A DNA stretch of 64,000 bases from Pedobacter ginsengisoli (GCF_002736205.1 NZ_CP024091.1:3469555-3533554), one strand, 5' to 3'; numbered from the stretch's first letter, positions 36,173 to 46,581 are shown. The notes: a model not told the origin generated them from the sequence alone. A program made the numbers and translations.

Positions 36173-39100
36173 ATGTTTAATAAATTTATACAGAGGCCGG
36201 TCCTCTCGATAGTAATATCGCTCATCATTGTGTTCCTTGGTGTTTTGGCCATGACCCATTTACCGGTAACACAATTCCCTTCCATTTCTCCCCCAAAGGT
36301 GAATATCACCGCAGAATATCCGGGAGCAAACGGTGAGCTAATGATAAAATCGGTAATCATTCCGCTAGAAAGAGCCATTAATGGTGTACCGGGAATGAAA
36401 TACATGGCATCTGATGCAGGTAACGATGGCGAGGCCAGTATACAAGTGGTGTTTAACCTGGGTACAGACCCCAATCAGGCTTCTGTAAATATCCAGAACA
36501 GGGTAGCTTCAGTTGTAAATAAGCTTCCGCCACTAGTTGTGCGCGAAGGTGTAAAGATTACCCGTGAGGAATCTAACATGCTCATGTACATCAACCTCTT
36601 CAGTAGCGATCCTAAAATGGATCAAAAGTTCCTGTTCAATTTCGCAGACATTAACGTACTGTCGGAATTAAAAAGGGTTGATGGTGTTGGTGTTGCAGAC
36701 ATCCTCGGAAACCGTGAATATGCAATGCGGATCTGGCTGAAACCAGACCGTATGCTAGCCCACAAAATCTCTGCTGATGAAGTACTGGAAGCATTGAATC
36801 AACAAAGTCTCGAAGCCTCGCCCGGAAAAACAGGAGAAAGCTCCGGTAAAAGATCACAAACATTTGAGTATGTATTGAAATATCCGGGCCGATTTACCAC
36901 TAAAGAGGGATATGAGAATATCATTATAAAATCCAGTCAAAATGGTGAAATCCTCCGACTCAAAGATATCGCAAACATAGAGTTCGGAAGTTCAATGTAC
37001 GATATCTATTCAAACCTGAATGGCAAACCATCGGCAGCAATTACAGTAAAACAGTCGTACGGAAGTAATGCAAGCCAGGTTATTAAAGATATTAAGGCCA
37101 AAATGGATGAGATCAAAAAGAGCTCCTTTCCTAAAGGAATGGACTATGAGATCAGTTACGACGTTTCAAAATTCCTTGATGCCTCTATCGACAAGGTAAT
37201 ACACACCTTGGTAGAAGCCTTTATACTAGTGGGGCTGGTTGTATTCCTGTTCCTTGGCGATTGGCGCTCAACCCTCATCCCTGCTATCGCAGTACCCGTA
37301 TCACTGATCGGAACATTTGTGTTTATGCAGTTCTTTGGAATCACCCTGAACTTAATTACCCTGTTTGCCCTTGTACTGGCCATTGGGGTAGTTGTAGATG
37401 ATGCCATTGTGGTAATTGAGGCCGTGCATACCAAGATGGAAGAGGAACACCTCTCGCCACTTAAAGCCACAAAAAAAGCCATCCACGAAATCAGCGGGGC
37501 AATTATAGCCATCACCTTTTTAATGGCAGCTGTATTTATTCCAGTAGCATTTATGTCCGGACCCGTCGGTATATTTTACCGGCAGTTTTCCATCACCATG
37601 GCTACCGCAATCATATTATCGGGTATAGTGGCATTAACCCTTACCCCTGCCCTTTGTGCCATGATTTTAAAAAACAACCATGGAAAGCCTAAAAAGCAAA
37701 CCGTAGTCGACAAGTTTTTGGGTGGATTTAATAATGGGTTCAACAAGCTATCAGACAAGTACCAAAAAATACTTGGTGCTATAGTGAACCGTAGGATGGT
37801 TACCTTTATGATGCTGATCGCTTTTTGCGCAGGCACTTATTTTATTAATAACACCCTGCCTTCAGGATTTATTCCGAACGAAGATCAGGGAATGTTTTAT
37901 GCAATTATCCAAACCCCTCCTGGCTCATCTTTAGAAAGAACCAACGAGGTAGCAGAAAGACTCCAGAAAATTGCCGAGAAAATTGACGGAGTACAGTCGG
38001 TTTCTTCTTTAGCTGGTTACGAGATCCTTACCGAAGGAACCGGTTCTAACTCCGGAACATGTTTGATTAACCTAAAAAGCTGGGAAGAGCGGAAACATTC
38101 TGTTCAGGAGATCATGACAGATCTGGAAGAAAAATCTAAGGACATCCAGGGTGCCACTATCGAATTCTTCCAGCCTCCCGCAGTTCCGGGATATGGAGCA
38201 GCCGGTGGTTTCGAGTTACGTTTGCTGGATAAAGCCGGTTCAGGCGATTTCAAAAAAATGGAAACCGTGAGCAAGGACTTTGTAAAAGAACTAAGCAAAC
38301 GTCCGGAACTGTCGTCGGTATTTACATTTTACAGTGCCAGTTTCCCGCAATACATGCTACGTGTTGACAATGACATTGCCCAGCAAAAAGGCATCACTAT
38401 TGAAAACGCAATGAACACACTTTCTACCTTGGTAGGAAGTAATTACGAAACCAATTTCATTAAGTACGACCGCCAGTATAAGGTTATGGTACAGGCTTTA
38501 CCCGAATACAGGGCATTGCCAGAAGACATCCTGAAACTGTATGTAAAAAACGACCATGATGAGATGGTTCCATTCTCGGCCTTTATGAAGATGGAAAAAG
38601 TATATGGCTTATCCGAAATCACACGGCACAACATGTACAATGCGTCAGAGATCAGCGGTTCCTCTGCACCTGGTTACAGTAGCGGTGCGGCAATTAATGC
38701 CATTAATGAGGTGGCTCAAAAAACCCTGCCAAGAGGCTTTGGGATAGACTGGGCCGGTATTTCTAAAGACGAGGTATCGCGCGGAAACGAAGCCATTTAT
38801 ATCTTCCTGATCTGTCTTGGATTCGTATATCTGATCCTTGCCGCCCAGTACGAAAGCTTTATACTCCCGCTAACGGTAATCCTTTCATTACCTGCCGGTA
38901 TTTTTGGCGCATTCCTGTTATTAAAACTACTAGGTCTGGAAAACAACATTTATGCCCAGGTAGCTATGGTAATGCTAATAGGACTACTTGGTAAAAATGC
39001 CGTGCTTATTGTAGAGTTTGCCGCTCAGAAACACCGCGAAGGTGCCACTGTCCTAAAAGCAGCTCTTGAAGGATCTAAAGTAAGGTTCCGCCCTATTTTA

Positions 39101-39340
39101 ATGACCTCCTTTGCATTTATTGCCGGATTAATCCCATTGGTTATGGCCAATGGACCGGGTAAAATTGGCAACAGAACCATAGGTACAGCTGCTGCCGGAG
39201 GTATGTTATTTGGAACTATTTTCGGGGTACTTATTATCCCTGGATTATACTACATATTCGGCAAAATATCAGAAAAGCACATTCTTGTTAAAAATGAAAA
39301 CGAAAATCCGTTAACAGAAGAAATTGATCATAATGTATAA
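36173..39340 (+). CDS. RND multidrug efflux pump (AcrB/HAE1 family)
   Basis: A 1055-residue inner-membrane pump from ATG 36173 (a TTG one codon earlier is ignored). The usual two-fold plan is visible: helix 1 (RPVLSIVISLIIVFLGVLAM), porter domain, helices 2-6, a second helix-7/porter set and helices 8-12. Proton-relay residues are conserved: the paired Asp in VVVDDAIVVIEA (helix 4) and Lys in LLGKNAVLIVEFA (helix 10). The hydrophobic-amphiphilic type 1 signature is GSSLERTNEVAERL. It expels drugs, bile-like compounds or other lipophiles with proton import. The 3' end overlaps the next gene by 8 bases, so translation is coupled. Confidence 0.95.
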   Translation: MFNKFIQRPVLSIVISLIIVFLGVLAMTHLPVTQFPSISPPKVNITAEYPGANGELMIKSVIIPLERAINGVPGMKYMASDAGNDGEASIQVVFNLGTDPNQASVNIQNRVASVVNKLPPLVVREGVKITREESNMLMYINLFSSDPKMDQKFLFNFADINVLSELKRVDGVGVADILGNREYAMRIWLKPDRMLAHKISADEVLEALNQQSLEASPGKTGESSGKRSQTFEYVLKYPGRFTTKEGYENIIIKSSQNGEILRLKDIANIEFGSSMYDIYSNLNGKPSAAITVKQSYGSNASQVIKDIKAKMDEIKKSSFPKGMDYEISYDVSKFLDASIDKVIHTLVEAFILVGLVVFLFLGDWRSTLIPAIAVPVSLIGTFVFMQFFGITLNLITLFALVLAIGVVVDDAIVVIEAVHTKMEEEHLSPLKATKKAIHEISGAIIAITFLMAAVFIPVAFMSGPVGIFYRQFSITMATAIILSGIVALTLTPALCAMILKNNHGKPKKQTVVDKFLGGFNNGFNKLSDKYQKILGAIVNRRMVTFMMLIAFCAGTYFINNTLPSGFIPNEDQGMFYAIIQTPPGSSLERTNEVAERLQKIAEKIDGVQSVSSLAGYEILTEGTGSNSGTCLINLKSWEERKHSVQEIMTDLEEKSKDIQGATIEFFQPPAVPGYGAAGGFELRLLDKAGSGDFKKMETVSKDFVKELSKRPELSSVFTFYSASFPQYMLRVDNDIAQQKGITIENAMNTLSTLVGSNYETNFIKYDRQYKVMVQALPEYRALPEDILKLYVKNDHDEMVPFSAFMKMEKVYGLSEITRHNMYNASEISGSSAPGYSSGAAINAINEVAQKTLPRGFGIDWAGISKDEVSRGNEAIYIFLICLGFVYLILAAQYESFILPLTVILSLPAGIFGAFLLLKLLGLENNIYAQVAMVMLIGLLGKNAVLIVEFAAQKHREGATVLKAALEGSKVRFRPILMTSFAFIAGLIPLVMANGPGKIGNRTIGTAAAGGMLFGTIFGVLIIPGLYYIFGKISEKHILVKNENENPLTEEIDHNV

Positions 39341-40766
39341 GCACAAGATATATAAATCCATTGGCCTGCTGGGTATTGGTCTGGCCATTGCAAGCTGTAA
39401 AGTCCCTACATTCGTTCAGCCTGCTGAAAACAAATCAGTCCCTGAATCGTACAGCAACGGCACCGACACTACCAATATGGCCGCTTTGGAGTGGAAAGGT
39501 TTTTTTAAAGACCCAAACCTGGTAAACCTGATTGATACTGCCCTTAAGCGCAATCAGGAGTTGATGATAACGTTACAGGAAGTTGAAATAGCCAAGAACG
39601 ACATCAAGTTCAAGCAAGGAGCCCTTTTACCTACCGTAGGTGCAAAGCTTGGCCTGGGAGTTGAAAAGGTAGGAAGATACACCAGTCAGGGTGCCGGTGA
39701 TGCTTCAACAGAAATTGCTCCCGGAAAAGAAACCCCGGATCCGCTGATGGATTATACCGCAGCAGTATATGCAAACTGGGAAGTAGACATCTGGAAGAAA
39801 CTGCGTAACTCAAAGAAAGCCGCCATCAGCAGATATTTATCAACCGTAGAAGGTAAAAATTTTGTGCTTACCAATTTAATTGCCGAGGTAGCCAACTCTT
39901 ACTACGAACTATTGGCGTTAGATAATCAGCTGGAAATTGTTAAACAAAATATCCAGCTTCAAAAAGATGCCCTCGAAATTGTAAAAATCCAAAAACAAGC
40001 AACAAGAGTAACCGAGCTAGCTGTTCAGAAATTTAAAGCTGAAGTGCTGAATTCGCAAAGTATGGAGTTTGATATTGCCCAAAAGATCAAAGAAAGCGAG
40101 AATAAAATCAATTTCTTATTAGGCCGTTTCCCTCAGGAAATTCCAAGAGACAAGGGCAACTTTTTAAATCTGCTACCTGCAACAGTCCGCACAGGTATCC
40201 CATCGCAGCTGTTGGCAAACAGGCCTGATATTAAACAGGCTGAACTGGAACTTGCTGCTGCAAAATTGGATGTAAAAGTGGCCAAAGCAGAATTCTATCC
40301 TTCGCTGGATATTTCTGCGGCATTCGGTTTTCAGGCATTTAACCCATCATACCTGGTAAAATCACCTGAATCTATGCTATACTCCCTTGCAGGAGATCTT
40401 GCTGGTCCGCTAATTAATAGAAACGGAATTAAGGCAGAATTTAAAAATGCAAACCTGCGTCAGCTTCAGGCTATGTATAACTATGAGCGAACCATTTTAA
40501 ATGGATACTTAGAAGTTTCCACTCAATTATCGAACATAGATAACCTGGAAAAAAGTTATCACTTAAAATCTGATCAGGTAGATGCATTAAACAAATCTAT
40601 TGATATCTCTAACGATTTATTTAAATCGGCAAGAGCAGATTATCTGGAAGTGTTAATGACTCAGAGAGATGCTTTAGAATCTAAACTGGAACTTATAGAA
40701 ACAAAAAAGAACCAGCTCAATGCAGTTACCAATATCTATCAGGAGCTTGGTGGTGGCTGGAAATAA
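39333..40766 (+). CDS. TolC/NodT-family outer-membrane efflux lipoprotein
   Basis: A 477-residue lipoprotein from ATG 39333, with lipobox IASC and Cys22. It shows two repeated OEP domains of TolC type with long helices: ALKRNQELMITLQEVEIAKN in the first, LLANRPDIKQAELELAAAKL in the second, and the conserved FYPSLDISAAFGF turn. It completes the tripartite pump as the outer-membrane channel. The ATG overlaps the end of the pump gene by 8 bases. An intrinsic terminator follows about 20 bases after the stop, which marks the end of the operon. Confidence 0.94.
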   Translation: MYKHKIYKSIGLLGIGLAIASCKVPTFVQPAENKSVPESYSNGTDTTNMAALEWKGFFKDPNLVNLIDTALKRNQELMITLQEVEIAKNDIKFKQGALLPTVGAKLGLGVEKVGRYTSQGAGDASTEIAPGKETPDPLMDYTAAVYANWEVDIWKKLRNSKKAAISRYLSTVEGKNFVLTNLIAEVANSYYELLALDNQLEIVKQNIQLQKDALEIVKIQKQATRVTELAVQKFKAEVLNSQSMEFDIAQKIKESENKINFLLGRFPQEIPRDKGNFLNLLPATVRTGIPSQLLANRPDIKQAELELAAAKLDVKVAKAEFYPSLDISAAFGFQAFNPSYLVKSPESMLYSLAGDLAGPLINRNGIKAEFKNANLRQLQAMYNYERTILNGYLEVSTQLSNIDNLEKSYHLKSDQVDALNKSIDISNDLFKSARADYLEVLMTQRDALESKLELIETKKNQLNAVTNIYQELGGGWK

Positions 40767-40786
40767 TTATCAGCTATTTTTTTAAT

Positions 40787-40815
40787 AAGCCTCAGAGAAA
40801 TCTGGGGCTTTTTTA
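40787..40815 (+). terminator. rho-independent terminator of efflux operon
   Basis: A 9-bp stem with one G-T pair (40787-40795 and 40802-40810, aagcctcag/ctggggctt), a 6-nt loop and a T-rich 3' tail. It lies 20 bases after the last efflux gene. Confidence 0.85.
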
Positions 40816-40916
40816 TTTGGGATTATCGGGATGCTTTCAATAGAGAAAAGCCATATAAAGGTCAGAAAAACAGCATGATTTAGATTTATGATATACTCTT
40901 TTTGCAGTTGAGCAAA

Positions 40917-41711
40917 CTAATTATACTGAATTTGCCTGATGGTAAGGTAAGAACTCGTTTTATTTTTGTGGATCAGGGAGGTCCAGTTGCCTACTTTATC
41001 ATAAACATATTTAAATGTCTTTTTAAAGATATAAGTACCGCTATAGTTGTAACGCATCTCCTCAATTAACTGATCTTGGGAGTCGTATTTGAATTTACTT
41101 GTATAAAGTATGTAATCGGTGGCTGCGTACACCCGCTCACTTATACGCTTCCCTTTAGCATCCGGGGTATAAATTGCCAGAAAGCTTTTATCAGAAGAAT
41201 CTGGTACAGTATGGGCAAATTTTAACAATGCTTTCTGATCATCGTATTTAAATGATTCCGAATACAGCAATTTGCCTTTAGGACTATAACTAACCAATTT
41301 TACCACCTGTCCATTGGTATTATAATCGTACCGTTTAAGATAATTTATATTTGCCGAAGTATATTTCTCGGCTAGCTTCTTTCCATTATCGTCGTAGGCA
41401 TACCTTATTTTGTAAGTCTCTCCTACCTCCTCAAAAAGTTCAGCATCTTCATAAATGTAAGACACCTTTTGGTATACCTTAGTACTGTCAATAGTATCGT
41501 AAACTATTCTTTCTATTAATACTCCATTTTGGTTGTAATTGAATTTATTTTTACTTACCAATACGCTCATTCCCTGAGAGGTATCGTAACAACTTTCTAT
41601 AAATGAGCTGATATTTCCTTTTGGTCTTTTTTCATCACCAAAAACAGGATACTGGCCATATAAGAAAGATGGAATGATGAACAACAGACTTAAAACAAAT
41701 CCTACTTTCAT
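40917..41711 (-). CDS. secreted YD-repeat-like protein, 264 aa
   Basis: The signal peptide (LSLLFIIPSFLYGQ) is followed by a series of beta-strand repeats with the tyrosine-aspartate pattern: YAYDDNGKKLAE, YDYNTNGQVVKL, FKYDDQKALLKF, FKYDSQDQLIEE and YVYDKVGNWTSL. The spacing of about 20-30 residues and the YD/G-N motifs resemble RHS/YD repeats, but the protein lacks the long array and the C-terminal toxin domain of RHS proteins. It is probably a short surface or periplasmic protein. It lies 8 bases after the MG2/plug gene, so it is likely its operon partner. The function is unknown. Confidence 0.6.
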   Translation of the reverse strand: MKVGFVLSLLFIIPSFLYGQYPVFGDEKRPKGNISSFIESCYDTSQGMSVLVSKNKFNYNQNGVLIERIVYDTIDSTKVYQKVSYIYEDAELFEEVGETYKIRYAYDDNGKKLAEKYTSANINYLKRYDYNTNGQVVKLVSYSPKGKLLYSESFKYDDQKALLKFAHTVPDSSDKSFLAIYTPDAKGKRISERVYAATDYILYTSKFKYDSQDQLIEEMRYNYSGTYIFKKTFKYVYDKVGNWTSLIHKNKTSSYLTIRQIQYN

Positions 41712-41719
41712 ATGCTGAA

Positions 41720-44425
41720 TTATTCAACTTTAAATTTAAATACCTGCCTGCCAAGATTTCCATCTTCATCTATACCTTCTACAGTCATGCGGTAATTACC
41801 TTTCGCATCTGAAGTATAAAAATTGAATTTTAGGGACTCATCTTTATTGGCACTAAGCTCCGGGTTCCAATATATGGCAGATCTGAAATCGGATTTCTGT
41901 TTGTTGGTTACCACCTCATATTTAGGTGAATAAAACTCGCGTGATCTGCTAAATCCCTGTGGGATAAATTTGGCGATATTAGGCGTATATACCTGTTCTC
42001 TTTTATCATGCCGTTTAGTAATAATTAACAAAGCCGATTTGTTACCTTTTTTAGGGTCTTTGACTAAGCTATTGATTAAAGCAAGATTTGTTCTGACAAC
42101 CTCAATTTTACCAATGTTTGAGGGATCAATTTCGTTGCCATCGAAAATCGCTGCCATTTGTACGGTATCTATTATTTTGCGGCCGTCTAGATAAACATCC
42201 ATTGCTACTAGTCCTTGTATATTATTAGTAAGGTCGAGCTGTTTGCAATGAGGAAAATTCATAACGTTTTTATTTTCCAGTTGCATAAATACCACACCAT
42301 GAAGTTTCCCCTGCAAACAAATTCCAAGGTTAGGACAACTTTCAGGATTGGTTAATATGAAGGTCTGATCTGCATGTCCTTCAGGAATTTGGTTTGGCCC
42401 TTGAGACGTATATTTTATGCTCTCTAGTTTTTTTGCCCGGATAATAATTTCCTTCAATCGCGTAGAGCGGTCTGCTTTAAAAGCTAAAGGGTCAATTTGA
42501 ATCTGGCTGATTTGGTTTTGATGGTCATTTAAATCAGGTCCGTTTCTGCTGATTCCAATTTCGGGGAGAACCGGTTGATCAATAGAAACTTCTACCCTGT
42601 TGCCACCTTTTAGGCTTCGGGCCCGAACATTAAACTTAACCCCTTCGTTAATCATCATTCCTTTTACCTTAAATTTTCCATTTTGGTCGGTACGGGTATC
42701 TTCCATAATACCGGAGTTTAATGCAATCAGGGTAACCCTGGAGCCTGCAACAGGCTTATTTCCGAGTGTTTTTACTGTACCCGTTACATCTATACCAACC
42801 CTCTCCGCAGCATATTTTGGAGGTAATGGCTGATAGAAATCATTTAATACAAACTTCCTGTAGCCCTGAGTTAGCATTAAGTTATCCAATTGCCTGTCAA
42901 TTTCGCTTCCATTAGTGCTGAAATAGTAATTAGGATTTTCAATGTAGCCCTTCAAATCGGAAGAAAGTAATAGATTGGAAAGGATAGTACTTTCTTTATC
43001 GCCCTGGTCGGGCACAACGGATTCACTTACTACTGAGACAGAAAAACTACCTTTTACCAATTTACCGGCAGCATTTAGTGGGGTTACATCCATTTGCACC
43101 AGCGATCTGTTCTTATAAATAGGTTTATCGGAGGTAATTTGAAGCTTTATGGAATCTGTTTTTTTAATAAAAAAGACCCTTTCACTTAGCGGCGAGTCTG
43201 TTTTTTCGTAAAGTGTAACGGTAGCAATCCCTGCCGGGAATAGATCTCGCTTTATTTTTATCTCTGAATTTAACTGATCAGCAGTTATGGGAGAGGAAAG
43301 AATCAGCTCTCCGCCTGATTGAACTAATAACTTTAATTCTGATGGCGGGGGATTACCGGAAGGAGGAGCTTTTACAGTAACTGCAACAAAATCATCTTTA
43401 GGTTGAGCTACAGAGAGTACAAAGCTATTGTTTGCAGCAACGGGAAAATTAATTGCTCGTTCGGATTTGTCGGAAAATACTACCACAGCCTTATAAACTT
43501 TACCTGACTGTGGTTGCAATTCAAAACTACCCATTCCGGCATAGGTACTTGAAAAACTAGCTACCACTTTTCCTGCATCATCTATTATTTTCCCACTTAT
43601 TTTGACACCAGCTCCATTAATACCTATTGCCTTAAATCCAATTCTTGAAGTGATGCCATTAATTAAGTTTCCTCCTTCAGGAAAAAACTGAACATCTGTA
43701 TCTGCATGTTCCACATTTAAGGATATGATTTTAGTGATTTGATTATTTGTACCAAGCCTTAAATTGGTTTCGATATATGCTTTTTTTGCTAAAATATGTT
43801 CATCGCTTACCAGTAAAATTTCTGCATCACCTTGTTCATCTGTTTTAATGGATTTATTGGTTATAGTGTTGTATTCTGAAATCAACTTATATCTTACAAC
43901 TTTGCCCGAAATAGGTGCACCATCGGAATCCAGGTAGTTAATTTTAGTTGTGATATGAGTTTTACCATTGATTTTTTCATATCTGGTAGAGGAGGATACC
44001 TTAGCTTCGCCCAGGTATGTATTACTAACAGTAAAGCTTTTATCAAAAAAATAATCGGCCGCTTTGTTCCTCATCCATTGTGTGTAGGCTCTAATTCTGT
44101 AAATGCCTGCCTGGCAGTCGTCGCCTAATATCAAATCACCACTAGCCGTCCCTTCTACCACCGGAAGCCTGACTGATCTATATATTGAATCCTTTTCAGT
44201 AATCAGATCCACATATACTGAACCGCTTAGGGTAGATAAAATATTTCTTGATCCCTTTGTTACATATGCTTTAAACCAAAGTGTATCACCAAGGTTATAA
44301 TTGGGCTTATTCGTATGAATATATACTTTTTCCTGCTGATCGATCTGAGCTATAGCCCCAGATGTAAATGATGCAAAAAGCGTAACAATAGTGAGCAGAG
44401 ATAATAAATGAGCGTTTTTTATCAT
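41720..44425 (-). CDS. MG2-domain/CarboxypepD_reg/plug protein without beta-barrel
   Basis: A 901-residue exported protein (signal peptide to about residue 27). The N-terminal part IHTNKPNYNLGDTLWFKAYV is the MG2 (macroglobulin) opening; several Ig-like domains follow. Around residue 545 a CarboxypepD_reg domain (DVTGTVKTLGNKPVAGSRVT) appears, then a TonB-plug-like segment (about 660-810: LGICLQGKLHGVVF, AMDVYLDGRKI, EIDPSNIGKIEVVRTN). No 22-strand barrel follows, so it cannot be a pore. Similar proteins are common and uncharacterised in Bacteroidota; roles in envelope assembly or surface display have been guessed. It lies downstream of a TPR lipoprotein and a kinase on the same strand. Confidence 0.75.
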   Translation of the reverse strand: MIKNAHLLSLLTIVTLFASFTSGAIAQIDQQEKVYIHTNKPNYNLGDTLWFKAYVTKGSRNILSTLSGSVYVDLITEKDSIYRSVRLPVVEGTASGDLILGDDCQAGIYRIRAYTQWMRNKAADYFFDKSFTVSNTYLGEAKVSSSTRYEKINGKTHITTKINYLDSDGAPISGKVVRYKLISEYNTITNKSIKTDEQGDAEILLVSDEHILAKKAYIETNLRLGTNNQITKIISLNVEHADTDVQFFPEGGNLINGITSRIGFKAIGINGAGVKISGKIIDDAGKVVASFSSTYAGMGSFELQPQSGKVYKAVVVFSDKSERAINFPVAANNSFVLSVAQPKDDFVAVTVKAPPSGNPPPSELKLLVQSGGELILSSPITADQLNSEIKIKRDLFPAGIATVTLYEKTDSPLSERVFFIKKTDSIKLQITSDKPIYKNRSLVQMDVTPLNAAGKLVKGSFSVSVVSESVVPDQGDKESTILSNLLLSSDLKGYIENPNYYFSTNGSEIDRQLDNLMLTQGYRKFVLNDFYQPLPPKYAAERVGIDVTGTVKTLGNKPVAGSRVTLIALNSGIMEDTRTDQNGKFKVKGMMINEGVKFNVRARSLKGGNRVEVSIDQPVLPEIGISRNGPDLNDHQNQISQIQIDPLAFKADRSTRLKEIIIRAKKLESIKYTSQGPNQIPEGHADQTFILTNPESCPNLGICLQGKLHGVVFMQLENKNVMNFPHCKQLDLTNNIQGLVAMDVYLDGRKIIDTVQMAAIFDGNEIDPSNIGKIEVVRTNLALINSLVKDPKKGNKSALLIITKRHDKREQVYTPNIAKFIPQGFSRSREFYSPKYEVVTNKQKSDFRSAIYWNPELSANKDESLKFNFYTSDAKGNYRMTVEGIDEDGNLGRQVFKFKVE

Positions 44426-44546
44426 ATCGAGCGTAGTGTAATTTAATTAATTGATAATCAAATTATTAACAAGTAAACCCAATATAAGGATTTTTTTAAT
44501 CGCTTGAATTATAAAGTATGAAATAGTTTTAAAGGGTATTGGGAAC

Positions 44547-45188
44547 TTAAAAACCTGTAAATTTCCTTATCACATCATCACGAGTTGTTTTCTGCATATC
44601 TAAATATGCACGGTCAACTATAGTATTTTTTGGCAAAGCAGTTTTTAAATGATCAATTAAGTAAATGGCATGTTCCTGATTACCTACAACCACATTAAGA
44701 AAGGATAAATTTATAATTTTATTTATTTCAGCAGGAGCTAAGTTACTGCTGAAAGTTGGGTTTTGTTTGGCGAGATAGGCTTTAATGATATCAAAATCAC
44801 TATCAGCTAGGGTAAATTCCTTTGAGCTATAATACAACATCCCTCTTTGGAGTCTTGCATTTTCGTCTTTTGGAAACTTTTTAAGCCATTGAGTACAAAT
44901 ATCGATGGCTTTTTGAGGTTCCTTTAACCTAATGTAGCAGATAATTAATGATTGCGCTGCTACATTTACAGTATCATTTAGCTCAATTGATTTCTTTAAT
45001 AAATCTACTGCTTTATTCAATGTAACCTTTTCCTCTTCTCCGGCTGAAGCACTCATCATTAGGGCTCCCGCTTGATTGACCAGAGTCTGAGCTTTGGCTA
45101 CATTGTTCGAATTAATGCTCTGTCCGCATGATGAATTAACTAGCATCATCATTATTATGACCATTGACATATAAAATTTGTTCTTCAT
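44547..45188 (-). CDS. TPR-repeat lipoprotein, 213 aa
   Basis: Lipoprotein signal with Cys21 (LVNSSCGQ). Helical repeats of TPR type cover residues about 30-150: AVDLLKKSIELNDTVNVAAQ, then LIICYIRLKEPQKAIDICTQWLKK and ARLQRGMLYYSSKEFTLADS. This suggests a protein-interaction scaffold on the periplasmic side of a membrane. It starts 10 bases after the kinase gene and shares its transcript. The pairing could mean that it senses or scaffolds with the kinase, though this is speculation. Confidence 0.75.
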   Translation of the reverse strand: MKNKFYMSMVIIMMMLVNSSCGQSINSNNVAKAQTLVNQAGALMMSASAGEEEKVTLNKAVDLLKKSIELNDTVNVAAQSLIICYIRLKEPQKAIDICTQWLKKFPKDENARLQRGMLYYSSKEFTLADSDFDIIKAYLAKQNPTFSSNLAPAEINKIINLSFLNVVVGNQEHAIYLIDHLKTALPKNTIVDRAYLDMQKTTRDDVIRKFTGF

Positions 45189-45198
45189 CTATAACTAT

Positions 45199-46581
45199 TT
45201 ACTTACTCTCAATTATTGCAGATTTTGGAATGAGCTGCACGAATACAAAAAAGCTTGAACCGGTATTTAAATTGCTCTCGAAATCTATTCTTCCACCCTG
45301 GTATTCAATAAATTCTTTACACAACACGAGCCCTAAGCCAACACCTTTTTCGTTATTGGTGCCATAAGTAGGTTCGGCCTTAACTGAGAATATTTCTTGC
45401 TGTTTTTCTGGTGAAATACCCTTTCCATTATCGCTGATCGTAATCTTACATTCATTGGTTAATTGCGCTGCACTTACTTCAATTTTCCCTCTTGCTGGGG
45501 TAAACTTTATTGCGTTGCTAACTAAATTGCGCACAACCAGTTGTAGCATATCTACATCTACAAAAACCATTAACTGACTGGGAATGTTCACATTTAAAAC
45601 AATATGCTTTTTAGCTGCATTTATGCTTTCCATTTCAAGGGTGCTTTGCAACACGGAATTCAAATTTACCAACACCAGATTTGCACTAACACCGTTCATT
45701 TGAGATTTTGACCAATGCAAAAAATTGGATAACATTTGTACAGCACTGTTGGTAGATTGCATCAACGATTTTTCTAACATCGGACGGTCGGTATCATCAA
45801 CTTGATTTTGGTTAAGTAGTTCTAAATAGCTTTGAATACTGATTAATGGCGAACGCAAGTCGTGAGAAATAATCGACATCAGTTTATTCTTTTCGCTATT
45901 GGTCTTTTCCAGCTGGTCCTTTTGGATTAAAATCTGCTCCTTACTTGCTTCAACCGCAATTGTTTTGTCAAGAGCTGCTTGCCGTTCGGTATCGTAACTT
46001 TTTCTAATGAACCTGATGATGATATAAACAACAAAAACTGGGATTGGAAATGCGGTAGTTCGATCTATAAACTGTCCTTTCCCCATTTTAAAAGGATACT
46101 GCACTAATGAGGGGTAGTAAAACTCGATTAAATGAATGAGTAAGAATGCCACCACATAAATAATTAACCATTTAAGATGCTGATGATATGGAGAAATTGC
46201 CAGTACAAGCAGTAAATACGCAGGCCATATTAAATCTGTAGAACCAAGAATGCCTGAGTTGGTAAAATAATTAACGCCAAAAATAATTAATCCTGTTAAA
46301 GCAAATATGGTTGCGCTGTGGGGTTTGGCTTTATAGCGTGATAAGTAATATTGATAAAAAAATAGTACTCCTAATATAAGAGCAGAAAAGGAGCCAACAT
46401 ATAAGCGAGCATACAAATTGTAAGGAATGTATACAAGATCAAGAACAAATAGCCCTATACAAATGGAGTGAAAAACCCTGCTTTCTAATGAAAACAATTT
46501 GGGGCTGCCTGTTAAATCTGCCCAAAGCGTTTTATTTTTTATAGATTTTAGTACAATTGAAATAGGATTTGATTTAGACAT
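45199..46581 (-). CDS. membrane sensor histidine kinase with polytopic N-terminus
   Basis: A 460-residue kinase. About six hydrophobic segments between residues 38 and 195 form an integral-membrane sensor with short loops, followed by a coiled linker (DQLEKTNSEKNKL). The HisKA H-box is SIISHDLRSPLISIQ with His240; the HATPase carries NLVSNAIKFT (N box), DNGKGIS (G1) and GVGLGLVLCKEF (G2). The membrane sensor suggests detection of an intramembrane signal. No response regulator is adjacent; it is followed by the TPR lipoprotein and MG2 genes. The start ATG at 46581 is 157 bases from the end of the upstream receptor gene. Confidence 0.88.
   Translation of the reverse strand: MSKSNPISIVLKSIKNKTLWADLTGSPKLFSLESRVFHSICIGLFVLDLVYIPYNLYARLYVGSFSALILGVLFFYQYYLSRYKAKPHSATIFALTGLIIFGVNYFTNSGILGSTDLIWPAYLLLVLAISPYHQHLKWLIIYVVAFLLIHLIEFYYPSLVQYPFKMGKGQFIDRTTAFPIPVFVVYIIIRFIRKSYDTERQAALDKTIAVEASKEQILIQKDQLEKTNSEKNKLMSIISHDLRSPLISIQSYLELLNQNQVDDTDRPMLEKSLMQSTNSAVQMLSNFLHWSKSQMNGVSANLVLVNLNSVLQSTLEMESINAAKKHIVLNVNIPSQLMVFVDVDMLQLVVRNLVSNAIKFTPARGKIEVSAAQLTNECKITISDNGKGISPEKQQEIFSVKAEPTYGTNNEKGVGLGLVLCKEFIEYQGGRIDFESNLNTGSSFFVFVQLIPKSAIIESK

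Noticed and set aside
36157..36474. Open frames antisense to the RND genes and to other long genes on the opposite strand
   Set aside because: They mirror strong coding frames with clear protein families and show no start-site context or motif of their own.
40917..41711. RHS-type toxin
   Set aside because: Only a few YD-like repeats are present, with no core peptidase motif and no C-terminal toxin domain.
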